From the NCBI RefSeq assembly GCF_002078875.1, contig NC_034410.1, positions 96,711,292-96,775,291 of the forward strand: a stretch of DNA of 64,000 bases, read 5' to 3'. A model generated the notes under the pieces. The model was not told where the DNA came from. It did no database searches and worked only from the letters and a program-made list of their open reading frames with translations. Below, piece after piece: positions 49,202 through 60,400 of this stretch (within the stretch, counting starts at the first letter, position 1; each line of letters starts with the position of its first letter). Source of the stretch: Numida meleagris (taxonomy: Eukaryota; Chordata; Aves; Galliformes; Numididae). The translations under genes and the position numbers were made by a program.

Positions 49202-49523
49202 ACTCAGTCTTCCAGCTCATCCAGTGATCACACCCAAACTGGGAAATAGGAATCTAAAGAAATGTTATACAAGTGGAGATTATCTCTGAGCAGACTGTGA
49301 GAAACCCAATTATCAGTTCGTCTCTGGGATGTGTTGCCTCTTCGGTCCTCTGTCAAATGGTTAAGTCATATACCCCGTAACATTCCACTAAATCAGAATC
49401 TTCCTTCATTTGAAAATATAGATAGTTTTTGATATTATTTTCCCATTGCTACAGAGGTGACTACAGTGGAACAGAGGGTTATGTGAATTCAGCAACTGGC
49501 AGAAGCTCGATTAACTTCTTCAA

Positions 49524-49590
49524 GGGAGGAGGAGGGGAAAAAAAAAAAAAAAAAAAAGGGAGGAGGAGGGGAAAAAAAAAAAAAAAAAAA
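49524..49590 (+). repeat. tandem duplication of a G-rich plus poly(A) unit
   Basis: The 14-mer GGGAGGAGGAGGGG followed by 20 A (49524-49557) is repeated at once as the same 14-mer followed by 19 A (49558-49590). The flanks differ, so this is a two-copy tandem repeat of about 34 bp and entirely purine on the plus strand. Confidence 0.92.
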
Positions 49591-52254
49591 GAGGAGTTGT
49601 CTACTTACACGGCCCACAACAACAGTAGCAGAAATAAAAATGAGGAAAAGCCTTCTTTTCCCCCTTCACCCACCCCCATGGAATTATTTTCTATAGCTGA
49701 CTAGTATAGAAATTGTGTAGAAAATAGAGAATTCTGAAAACGGCCTCTAACTTTATATATATATATAAACTGAATTTCAGCATCTCTTTTACACCAGTTT
49801 TAATGGAGCTCATTGAAAGCATAAAACACCTGTACAGAAGAAGTGGAAAAGTGAAAACATGTTATTTTGTAAATATTCATTTGCTTAGGAAGTATAACCT
49901 CGCAAGATGCATTTTCAGCGCCTTGTAAGGAACTATTTTCTCACCTCCTTGAATAGCTTTTTTTCTCACTGATATGTGAGCCTCCATCTCCTCCCCTTGA
50001 AGGATGAACAAAAAAATGCATCCATCTTTTTTCTCTATGGGATTATAAAAACAGGTGCTAGGGATTCCAGAAAGATTAATTACAAAATCATTACATTATC
50101 TCCGTGAGCAGAAAACACAGTGTTCCAAATGCCATCCTATACCAGTGGCATGTGATCCTTTCTACTAGCACAAAAATGAACAATATGAAAGCCAAGTTTA
50201 ATGACAATTCCAATAGTAAGCAATGTCTATTGGCTTAAAGGCAATCTCGCACTGAACTAACACTCCACAGTGAAGGAGAAGGTAGGCTGGCTACACCACC
50301 CTCCAGTATACCATAGGAGTATTTGCTCCACAACATCACAGATGGTGCCAACATAGAAGCGTCAGACAGCATCCAAAATCCTAAGTTTCGCTTCCTCACC
50401 AATCTGGTTTGTAACTGTCTGACACTCATACAGCTCATAATTGCAGCTTATACCGTATCTCCCAACTGAGGATGATATTCTGCCCCAGGCAAGCCTTGGG
50501 AGTCCTATGACTTCACAGAGAAATGCAGAGATAGAAGACTTCGGCTTTTGCTTACATTCTTTTTGTGAGCTAGAAAAAAAACCTCTAAATATTTCCTTAG
50601 CAATAAGGTCAATGAATTTTGAGACAATTTTTCACAGTTAAAGAAGTATCTGTAAACTAATAGCAATTTCTATAAAGTAAAAAACTTATATACATTGATC
50701 ACACACAAAACATGCCAGAAAATTACAAATGAAAATTGTTTTTTTTATACAGAAACATTTTTGCTAACTTCTTTTCCATCTTTAGCTAAGGTCTTAAAAA
50801 AAAAAAAAAGCGCACAACAAGTTATTCCTTTGATGCCTCCACCTCATTCAAAGTGAGAAAGCTTAGAGAAAATGCTTGAGCAACTCTGAACAAGAAGAAA
50901 GAACTACCAAGCAGTCATTGCAAGTTTTGCTGGGCAAAAGCCAGTTCATCAAACTCAAGTTTATCAGTAGGAGCTAAGCACCCATTTTAACAGTAGCAAG
51001 TGTTTGGGTGTGAACAGAAGAAGTGGAAAGTGGAGAAGAGAATCTGCTAAAAACAACATTTCACCAAGCAACATGCTCCTTAATCTTAAGCGCTATGAAC
51101 TTTGAACCACAAACCTTGTAATGACTTACACAAAACCAAATACCACAATGAGGATAATAAAGTTCTTACTCCAGAAACCTGTGATCTTCAGAAGCAGAGT
51201 TTTTCCACTCAGCTTCATTTGGATTGAAGCAGAACCCACAGAAGGACCATTATCCCCAATGCCACAAGATAGATTTTGCCTCTCTACTCTCCGCCACACC
51301 ATATTCAACAAAATCAACACTTTTTTGTTTTAATAAAGATGGGTTTGATTTTAACAAATACACAGTTTTCAGCAGTGTCCATTCAAAGGAAAAATTTTAA
51401 AGTTTGTTGGGACAAGCTTTATTTACAAAAAAGCCAACTTCTAGATCAGAGATGTAGATTAAATAATTTGAAGAAGTTTCAGTGGAACATGATTTTTCTT
51501 CCACGTGCATACTCAAGTCTTTCCTCACCTCTCCTTGTTAATCTAGAGTTGTCTTCTTTGGTTATAGGAGCAGAAAAATAATTAAAAGACTCTTTAAATA
51601 TAAAAAAAAAACACAAGCAAAAGAAAAAGGACTAGTTAATGACAAATAATGACTGACAACAAGACAAAGCTGATACAGAGGATATCAACAAAAAGATAAG
51701 CAACTTACTCTGTAATTTGTTGAGAAGAGAAAGAAGAAACATTCAACTTTCTAACGCTAGCACTATTCACAAGCATTAAAATCCTATAGGACTACCTATA
51801 AAGAGGCACGAGCTTGTTTTGCCTGTACTCCAAGCTGACAAGAAACCCACAGCTGTGGTTAGTAGGGCACCAAGCCCAAGCTAATAAAGTTCAGCTGGGA
51901 AGCAGGCTATATTAGTTTAGGCCTAATGCCATGCTAGTTTGCTATATGGCTTCCACTCAGCTCAGAGTAAAGATGGAGGAAGAAGCTCACTTCTGCTTGC
52001 AAAAGCTCATGTAGCCATTACTTTAGGTAAATACAAAAATATGATATTGGAGCTCTAAGTCTTCAAGTTTGCAGATGTACAGTAGTTAGAAGGGTCTTTG
52101 CCCTTGCTAGCGAAGTTGGTAAATTCCATCCCAGCTGTAGGTTCAGCTCACTCTTGGTTCATCCATTTGAATCAACAGGTGTTTCACCCCACAAAAAAAG
52201 CATCCCAGTAAAAACTCCAAAGCTGCAGCCAGTCAAAGATGTGGGGTTCAGAGA

Positions 52255-53103
52255 AATCATAGAATCACAGAATGGCTTGGGTTGGAAGGGACCTCAAGGA
52301 TCATCAAGTTCCAATCCCTTGCCACAGGCAGGGCTGCCAACCTCCACATCTAATACTAGACCAGACTGCCCAGGGCCCCACACAACCTGGCATCGAACAC
52401 CTCTAGGGACAGGGCATCCACAACCTCTCTGAGCAGCCTGTTACAGCACATCACCACTCACATAGTAAAGAACTTCCCCCTGATATCCAACCTAAATCTT
52501 CTCTCCTTCAACTTAAAACCATTTCCCCTTGTCCTGCCATTATCTACCCTTGTAAAGAGTTGACTCCCCTCGTGTTTGTAGGCTCCCTTTAAGTACAGGA
52601 AGGCTGCAATGAGGTCACCCCGCAGCCTTCTCTTCTCCAGGATGAACAAGCCCAGCTCCATCAGCCTGTATTCATAGGGGAGGTGCTCCAGCCTTCTGAT
52701 CATCTTTGTGGCCCTTCTTTGGACCCTCTCCAACAGCTCCACATCTTTCTTGTATTGGGGGCCCCAGACCTGGACGCAGTACTCCAGATGGGGCCTCACG
52801 AGGACAGAGTAGAGAGGGACAATCACTTCCCTCTCCCTTCTGGCCACCCCTCTTCTGATGGAGCCCAGGATACCATTAGCTTTCTGAGCTGCAAGAGCAC
52901 ACTGCTGGCTCATGTTAAGTTTTTCATCTACCAGGACCCCGAGGTCCTTCTCTGCAGGACTACTCTTAAGGATCGCTCCTCTCAGTCTGTATATATGCCT
53001 GGGATTCCTCCAGCCCAAGTGCAAAACCTTGCACTTTGCTATGTTGAATGTCATTAGATTCATGTGGGCCCACCTTTCGAGTCTGTTGAGGTTCCTCTGA
53101 ATT
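52255..53103 (-). mobile_element. CR1 LINE, 0.85-kb 5'-truncated copy, reverse orientation
   Basis: The plus strand starts with the complement of the tail (AATCATAGAATCACAGAATG, GCTTGGGTTGGAAGGGACCT) and ends in the complement of GAACCTCAACAGACTC. Between them lies most of the ORF2 C-terminal half. Its layout parallels the 47-kb copy, and the two probably belong to one or closely related subfamilies. Preservation is good: the frame is open across more than 600 bases. It is 5'-truncated like the others. Confidence 0.95.
52458..53063 (-). pseudogene. CR1 ORF2 reverse-transcriptase C-terminal remnant, 201 codons open
   Basis: The translated frame includes [16 protein letters not shown] near its start and [20 protein letters not shown] after that. 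Further on come [40 protein letters not shown] and [18 protein letters not shown]. These are the RT-distal blocks of CR1 ORF2. The frame breaks at the TGA after KFFTM (52458-52460), apparently through a one-base insertion, where related copies read through into the VRVVRHWN segment. The open frame really extends further upstream ([11 protein letters not shown]), so the ATG at 53063 is just an internal Met. The endonuclease and catalytic Asp-Asp box are absent, so it is non-functional. Confidence 0.85.
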
Positions 53104-53611
53104 CAAAAGATCTGAGACATACATTTCATATAAGTGACCTACTGTTTCAGGTTGTTGAAAAAATCTATAGACGCAAGAGGGATGAGGAAAATGTGGTATA
53201 CCTGCTGGTGCTGTCCCATGAGATCTTCACATGGTATGCTAAGACGTGCTCAAACTCTGAAATGTTACATGTAATATGGTGCTATGATATGCTCCTGACA
53301 TATTTACATTAATATGGTTTTAAGGCAGAGACTGCTGCAGTGGGGATGAAGAACAGAACCTGAGAAAACACCTGTCGACATTCACTTTTCAGAGGTTAAT
53401 ACCACTGGTCCAAAGTGCTCAGCTCCAGTTTGTAAGGATTATTAACATTCTGCCATGGCTTTTATAGCAGTAAGAGATTACTGTGGCTGTTTCCAGAGCT
53501 CTAATGCTCCTACAGCACAATTTAAATTGTTGCTGCTCTTTTGACATCTTGCTGAATTTCAGAAATTTTGAAGATTAAAATCTTGCAATGCATAAAGCAA
53601 ATATGACACTT
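53104..53611. other. short intergenic spacer between two CR1 copies
   Basis: Unique-looking AT-rich sequence with nothing recognisable in it. Confidence 0.55.
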
Positions 53612-53803
53612 CTCCGAGAGTAGTCAGGTGCTGGAACACGCTGGGCAGGGAGGTGGTGGAGTCACCATCCCCGGAGGTGTTCAAGAAACATTTAGAAGTT
53701 GTACTGAGGGACATGGTTTAGTGGGAAATATTTGTGATATGTGGACAGTTGGACTGGATGATCTTAGAGGTCTTTTCCAACCTTGGCGATTCTATGATTT
53801 ATG
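53612..53803 (+). mobile_element. CR1 LINE, 3'-end fragment
   Basis: The fragment has CAGGTGCTGGAACACGCTGG, GAGGTGGTGGAGTCACCATC and GGAGGTGTTCAAGAAACATT, then ACTGAGGGACATGG and GGACTGGATGATCTTAGAGG. It ends in GATTCTATGATTTATGA. It is closely related to the 3.8-kb and 63.5-kb copies. Confidence 0.92.
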
Positions 53804-56315
53804 AAATAAATGTTGGTATCAATATCTAAATTATTATTATTGTCTTCTCTGCATAAATTTCTCCTTTGGAGATCTAGCTTATGATCTCAAGGAAACAGAT
53901 CCTACATCTTTTCAGTCCAAAACCATGTTAAGTCCAAGGGATTAAAATGTCTGTAAATTACCACAGCTGTTCACATTTCACTGCTTGAGGAAAGAGGCTG
54001 CTTCATTCTTTGCTGTCACACCTGTACAATGACTTCTCTCACCTTCTCATCAGTAGAAAGACAGTGAAGTTGTACTTCCAAGACTGATTAAATCTCCAAG
54101 GCAGCTGTTGAGCTATATTGATGCACACTGACATCTACATGTCAGTGTCAGAACTGGGAAGCTATGTTCAAATCTTCAGACTAATTTCTACGGTAGAAAT
54201 GATGCAAGGAAAGTGCCTGCAGAGAAGCGCACTGGTCATGGGATTGCAGCACTGGTCTGAGTGGAGGAAACAGGGCTCAGCCTCTTGTTCTGCCACAAAC
54301 TCCTACACAAGGACAAATTCATTGAGCTCCTCTTCTCCTCTCAGTAAAGCACAGAATATAGTCACAGGAGAGTTTCCAATATCTTGATCTGTTAGGAGAA
54401 GCAATCATGTGCACATGAGAAGAGTTAGATACTTACGTAATTAATCATTCTCAGAACGTGTGAACATGGCACAAGATTCAGAAACAATCTCAGAACGAAT
54501 TCCTGTAGCCATTAAATGGCAAACTCTTCACACCTTCTGAATCCAGGCACCGTAACTGATTCATAAGCATTCAGTAACTCTCCTCACCTCCCTGAGATTT
54601 ACTGTCAGTTCATCATTGAATTCACTGCATTGGTGAGCAAGAATGAGAGAAACCTATTTAGTTCTTACAAAAACCTTAGTAAAGTACAGGCTCAGGTCTC
54701 TTACTGGTGTTGATCAAATGTCAAGAATGAGATTGCTTTGGCATTTACACAGTCTCATAGATTGAGAGAGATGTGTGGGATTTGAAAAGCAAAGGCCTTG
54801 CTGATGTATATGTGATATCACAAAGGCAAAAGAGTGTATGCTTCACCCAAAACTGGGATGACAGCAAAATTCTGGACATGGTTTGCATGCATTCTTCCCA
54901 TGCCATGTACGCGTCCAGTCAAAACAGTTAGGGTTTAACTCCGATTTCCTATGCACTTGTTTTCACCAGGTAGAATGACTATATTCAAGACTTCAGTCAC
55001 AGATAAGGGAGATCAGAAATGTATTCTGTATCTGTTTTTCATATTTTAGAGAAGGGTAGGGGAAAGCGGAGTGAATTGGAAAACACTGAAAGTTCCAGAT
55101 GAGGATGTACTCTGAAAATTAAAGCCAGTTTGGAAAAAAAAAAAAAAAAACTATACCTACATCTTTCTTCTGTAAGGTCTGATTGTGCTGATCTTCCCTG
55201 TGAGGAAATGAGAAAAAAAAAAAGAATGTGAAATTTCCATTTTACACCATTCCTCTTTGGAAAAGTTTGTACCTTCCTTTCCTCTTCTTTTCTCTTCTGC
55301 AGAATTTGAACTTGAAAATTTGGTAAAAAATAGAAAACCAGTAAAATGGCATGCCTTTTTCCCCATGGAGTCACATTTCTCCTGAGTTAAGGTCCTTTTT
55401 ATTTCAGAGTGGATATTTTTATGAAAGTAATAATATTAATAAATGTATGAATTCTTAATAAGAGAGAGCAATTTTCAATTTTGTATAAAAATTGAAAGGA
55501 AGATAAAAGTATGGAGACATTTTCTCCTATGCAAATGTGTTTTCCGACAGTTTATCTTCTACTAATTATGATACAGACAACCGACTTTTCAGAGTCCTAC
55601 TTTTGTGCTGCTATTTACAAGGAGCTTGAGGACCAATTTTATATACTGCAGATCTGAAAATTACTCTTGGACTTAACACAGTCAGTTAAATGCCAAGTTT
55701 TCGTAAAAGCCTCACAAATGTCTTCTATTTGTAGTTCATGAAAAGTTTCATTCTTTGAAAGACTCCGAATGTTCTTGCCAGCAAAGTGGCGGTAAAATGG
55801 TTTTAGCACTTCTGTGAAAACTGTAACACAGATGATTACAGATTATAATACACAGAACAAGGCCTTGGAGAGTACATTAGATTTTAGCAGTATTTGAAAG
55901 CTCAACTAGATGTTTGTCAAAAAAAGAAGAAAAAAAACACAAAGCCTTCTCTCCCTTTCCCTCCCTACTGCAGACTCTTCAATCGTTCTGCGCACATAGA
56001 AGAAAAAAAAGAACTAATGAAAATACTCAGATTGAGGATAGTTGCTATGATGCCCCAAAGACCAAGTCATCCTGGTTAATGTTACCCACGTGGCAGAATA
56101 CTGAGGCTGCAGAACTACAAACTTCATGAGACGTGGCATATCCCAAATTTTAAAATGGGAAAAAAAATTCAAAATATTTGTAATAGAAGTAATAATGGAG
56201 AAGAGTGGAATCTGACTTTGAAATTTGCTTGTGTTAACAATGAAGACAGAATTGCACAGAAAAAAAATACAGAAGAGGGACTGTGGTAGCAGTGGTAGAG
56301 CAGCAAGAATGAGAG
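53804..56315. other. AT-rich intergenic stretch, no gene seen
   Basis: It contains the short hairpin at 54125-54148 and an A17 run at 55134-55150. Short frames near 55.0-55.4 and 55.9-56.3 kb are A-rich or T-rich translations with no family features. Confidence 0.55.
54125..54148 (+). repeat. 10-bp inverted repeat with 4-nt loop
   Basis: ACACTGACAT (54125-54134) and ATGTCAGTGT (54139-54148) are exact reverse complements around CTAC. No T-run follows and no adjacent gene exists, so no terminator or attenuator role is claimed. Confidence 0.85.
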
Positions 56316-56380
56316 GCGAGGGGGTTGGAACTGGATGATTTTTTATCCCTTCCAACCCAAGCTATTCTACAATTCTATGA
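56316..56380 (+). mobile_element. CR1 LINE, very short 3' fragment
   Basis: The fragment shows GGCGAGGGGGTTGGAACTGG, ATGATT, then CCCTTCCAACCCAAGCTATT and the tail ATTCTACAATTCTATGA. It is the last 65 or so bases of a CR1 copy. Confidence 0.86.
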
Positions 56381-57071
56381 TATGGCAGATAAACATCAGG
56401 TAAAGCCCGCTTCAGGTTAAAAACATTTCCAAACACGCTTCAAAACTGGGGTTCAGTATATCTCACACAGCATTTTTACTTTTTGACAGTTATTTTTAGC
56501 AAGCCTTTGTACAAATTTTTCAGCTGACAGCTGGGCGAGTCTGAAACTGCAACTGCTGGATTTCCAGCCCTTTTGAAGACAACACTTTGTATTGGTGACC
56601 CAGTTGGTGGGACTACAAAGTTTCCTTCTGAAGCTCATTGAAGTCCTGCCCTGACACACAGCGGTGACACAGCCTGCAAGGTCTTTTGAAGGAGCCATAC
56701 AAATGTTGCATACTCAGAGGGAGAAAGGCAAGGAACTGAATCAAGATAAGAAATAGGCTAGAAAGCATAAGACAGGATTGAGCGATGACTTCTCTGTGCA
56801 CCAGTCATCAGCAAGAGCCTTGAAATGCTGTACTGCTTAACAAATATACTGTAATACTAACAGGTGATATGGTTATTTAGGGCTTCATGTGGACAAGGGT
56901 GGAGGTCAGGCAAACACAAAATGCAAGAATAAAACCAAATGTAAGGCAGAAGAAGCACCTTTTTGTCAGGCAGAATGTAATCTAGTCTTTTAGTCTTATA
57001 CCTGACAAGGTCCTGACAACCATTTCAGTCAGAGGAAAGAGAGTGTGAGACACTGCAGAGAGCTTGGAGTA
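56381..57071. other. short intergenic spacer between two CR1 copies
   Basis: No gene or repeat recognised. Confidence 0.55.
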
Positions 57072-57462
57072 AAGGCTGAGCGACCTGGGTCTGTTCAGAC
57101 TGGAGAAAAGAAGACTGAGAGGCGATCTTATTAATGTTTATAAATATCTTAAGTGTGGGAGTCAAAAAGACATGGCCAACCTCTTTTCAGCGGTCTGTGT
57201 GGACAGAACAAGGGGAACAGCCATAAACTTGAGCATAGGAAGTTCTGAACTAATATGCGAAAGAAGTTCTTCACAGTGAGAGTGATGGAGCACTGGAACA
57301 GGCTGCTCAGAGAGGTTCTGGAGTCTCCTTCTCTGGAGATATTCAAGACCTGCCTGGACGCCTACCTGTGCAGCCTGCTGTAGGGAGCCAGCTTTGCAGG
57401 GGGGTTGGATTTGATGATCTCTAGAGGTCCCTTCCAACCCCAACAATTCTGTGCTTCTGTGA
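57072..57462 (+). mobile_element. CR1 LINE, 0.39-kb 3'-end copy of a distinct subfamily
   Basis: The ORF2 end reads GGTCTGTTCAGACTGGAGAA, ATTAATGTTTATAAATATCT, GAACTAATATGCGAAAGAAG and GGAGCACTGGAACAGGCTGC. The 3' end has GTGCAGCCTGCTGTAGGGAG, GGGGGGTTGGATTTGATGAT, GGTCCCTTCCAACCCCAACA and the tail ATTCTGTGCTTCTGTGA. The 'INVYKYL' coding and the short UTR differ from the other copies here, so a separate and probably older subfamily is likely. The 165-codon minus-strand frame across it is antisense and spurious. Confidence 0.92.
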
Positions 57463-60400
57463 AACCTCCTGGTCAGGGCCAGCCAAGAGCCAAGTGAATT
57501 GGCTTCATGAGAATGGGGAGGAGTAACCATCTCAGTGAGGGTGGAAGTAATATTAGCCAAAAAGCAGCTTCTCCTGTCAAGCAAGTTTATAAGGACTGGA
57601 ATTGCTAACATTAGAGAAGTTAATGATAGTCTGGGATTTGATGGAAGAATATACAACATTGCATATTCTGAAAAAAAACTATATGGGACCCTTTCTTCAT
57701 CCTGTCCTGGATTCTACTGTCACTGCAATAAAACACAGGCAATACCCAAAGAAATTCAGTAGAGCTTCTCTGTAAAGCACAGAATTAAAATGAGGAACAC
57801 ACTGTCCCAAGAACTGGGGAGGGTAAGGCATAATCAAGATTCACATACTGGGATACAGATATGAAAAATACTCAGAGTTATCATCATTTGCGATATTTTT
57901 GGCAGAGATGTTATACCTTGCAATTAAGAGTATAAACCAATTTCTAAATACTACAATTAAAACTATGTGTAGGCAAGAAGTGACTCGCTGCGTGCAGCGG
58001 AGTTCGTGAACCTCCTTCAGGAGCCAGCTGGAGAGTCTGCAAATGCAAAGCCTGGAAAGCAAAGTGTGCTGAAGCTCTTTTCTCGTGGTGGCAGGAGGCA
58101 CAGGGAGATCCTGTGAAACAAAATCAGTTTCAAAAAAATGAAAGTAAATCAAACTCCCACAGTCCTGCTTGAGCTATGTTTTTTCTGATCTTTTACTCAG
58201 CCTCCCTTTTTAATTTTGCCCAATGCTCTGTGCTACGCATGATTTAATATTTCAAATTCACTGCCTCTCTGATCTAGACTTACCAGGCACTTTGAAGTCA
58301 GACATAGTGACACCTTTTCAAAATGACTTAGACAAAAAAACTGCTGGCATTTTTTGCTATGCCTGTGAAAATTTATAAGAACTAATCATTCTGCATGCTT
58401 TAAAAAGTGGCCTAGAAACACATATGGCAAAAAGTATTTTTGTGTGTCTTGAAATTAACTTAGAGAGAAAATCACTTCATTTAAGAAATCATCTTTAGAC
58501 AATTTAGCAACTATGACTTTGTGAGCCCAAATTCTTTAGAAATCATTTATCCAGGCAATAGTTAGAGGCAATTATCCAACCACATGCATACAAAGGAAAG
58601 TAAGATTTGTAACAGAGATAGCGTTTTTCAAGTCCATATAGCTGGAGAAAACAGACAAGCTTTCAGACATACATGCCCTCCTCCAGCTCATTTTTCCTCA
58701 AGCTATGTAAGTTGGTAGAATAAAATAAACCATTTACATCCCATAACTATCATGGCTGCAATGCTGGTACTGATATTCACAAAGCTGAAGACTTAAAAAA
58801 TGCTACATATGAGCATAAGTTGTCCACTGAAAACCATTCCAGCACAGTGGTGAAGTAAAACCAAAGCCTTACCAGCAAATATTTCTATGAGAACACTTGT
58901 TGAAGTTCTACCTTAAATTTCTTTCTGGTGAGAATGAAAACCTGACAGGGTTTTTTAGCTTCATTTCGTTTTTGACTGTTGATGTTAATAAGAATGTCCT
59001 GTTCAAAGAACTTCAATGCCAGGAAAAAAAAAAAAAAAGGACAGGGGGTGACTGGATGCTGTAGATTCCTCAGAGTTATAAACGAAATACCGGAAAACAC
59101 ATCTGGGAGCCACATTGCTGAAGGCTGAACAAAGTGAACCTAATGAACTGAGGGCTGAAGGAGTGTTGGAACTGAAGGCAGAATGAGCCCTGTGTATGCA
59201 GTAGACCCAAAATGTGGATAATCACATCTACCTCCACCATTTGCAGCAGAAGGATTCCAATTTTGCCAAAATTGTTTCCAATAGAAATGCATCAGACCTT
59301 ATTTACTTCTCCTAGACATGTAATGAAAGGAGACAGCAAAATACCAGAGAAAATTGCAGCTTTGCTTCTCAGTATTCTCCTGTGCCTTTTCCAACCTTAA
59401 TGCTGAGAAAGTAGTGTTTCTTGGGTGCAAATGCTCTCCTTGTTCTGCCCACTGGAAGTAACACAAGTTCCTCAATGGCAACCTTTAAACTCCTGGAAAA
59501 ATATGTTATATGCACAATTTCCGCATTTGCGGGATCATGAATCCTTAATCTAGGTATGTTTGGAGAACAAGAACAGGCTGCTTGGAAATGTCATCCAGTA
59601 GTTTACTTTCTCTAGTGGCCCTGTAGATCACAGAAAGGCTTTGAGTTGGTGTTGTCCATGATCACTATCTACATACATGTAGTAGATGTCGATGGCAGAA
59701 GAAAACATCCCTCATTTGCTCTTGGAAAGCATCTCACCTCGATTAGTGTTTTCCACAACACTGGATGTTTATTCATACTTGTTTTAAGTAGGTAAGGTCC
59801 TTTAAGTCTGTAAGGCCCTTTAAGTCAGACTGTTGCTTTCATCTACAGCCTGTTCTTCCTCAAAACTCCACATTAACAATTTCAGATGTGAATATGCCAT
59901 GAGAGGGAGAAATTAAAGAGTGACTTCACTTGCATGTGGCCCTAGCTTGACTGTCCTCTTTGCACAAGCACCCTTCATGTCCTCAGTCAGGCTCCCCACA
60001 TTGTGTGTGGTGCAGCATTCCTGGGATCACACGGGGAGCCGCAGCCTCAGCACTTCTCCATCTCAATAGGCCTCACAGCCACTGGAAGGCCTGGATTGCT
60101 GCTGGATGGACACCAGCCACTTAAGGATGCATCTCTTTCTGGGACTGTTGCCGTCTGAAAACAGAAGCCATCACCCCCATCCACAAGAAGAGGAGACATC
60201 CCCAGGCTCCAGGCTTCGCCATGGCGACGCCACGTCTCCCTTGGAGCTCCCAAGGATGTCTCCAGGCACGAGACCAGAGCTTGCTGGCCTGGGATTGCTC
60301 TGTCTGCCTCTGCTCGCACAGCGCCTCGAGCGCAACAGTGCTCATCATCAGCTGGATTTAACCAGAAGCTGCCAGCTGCTGCCAACTTGAAAACAAGCAG

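Larger units (their letters stand above)
47888..52254. other. AT-rich intergenic stretch, no gene seen
   Basis: No supportable coding sequence. It contains the C7-A-C7 run (49187-49201), the duplicated G-rich/poly(A) unit (49524-49590), a TA repeat at about 49753-49768 and an A14 run at 50796-50809. Confidence 0.55.

Noticed and set aside
49429..49704. Lys-rich 91-codon frame
   Set aside because: Its Lys runs are just the translation of the duplicated purine repeat.
57162..57659. 165-codon minus-strand open frame
   Set aside because: It is antisense to the CR1 copy at 57072-57462 for most of its length and its translation has no family features.
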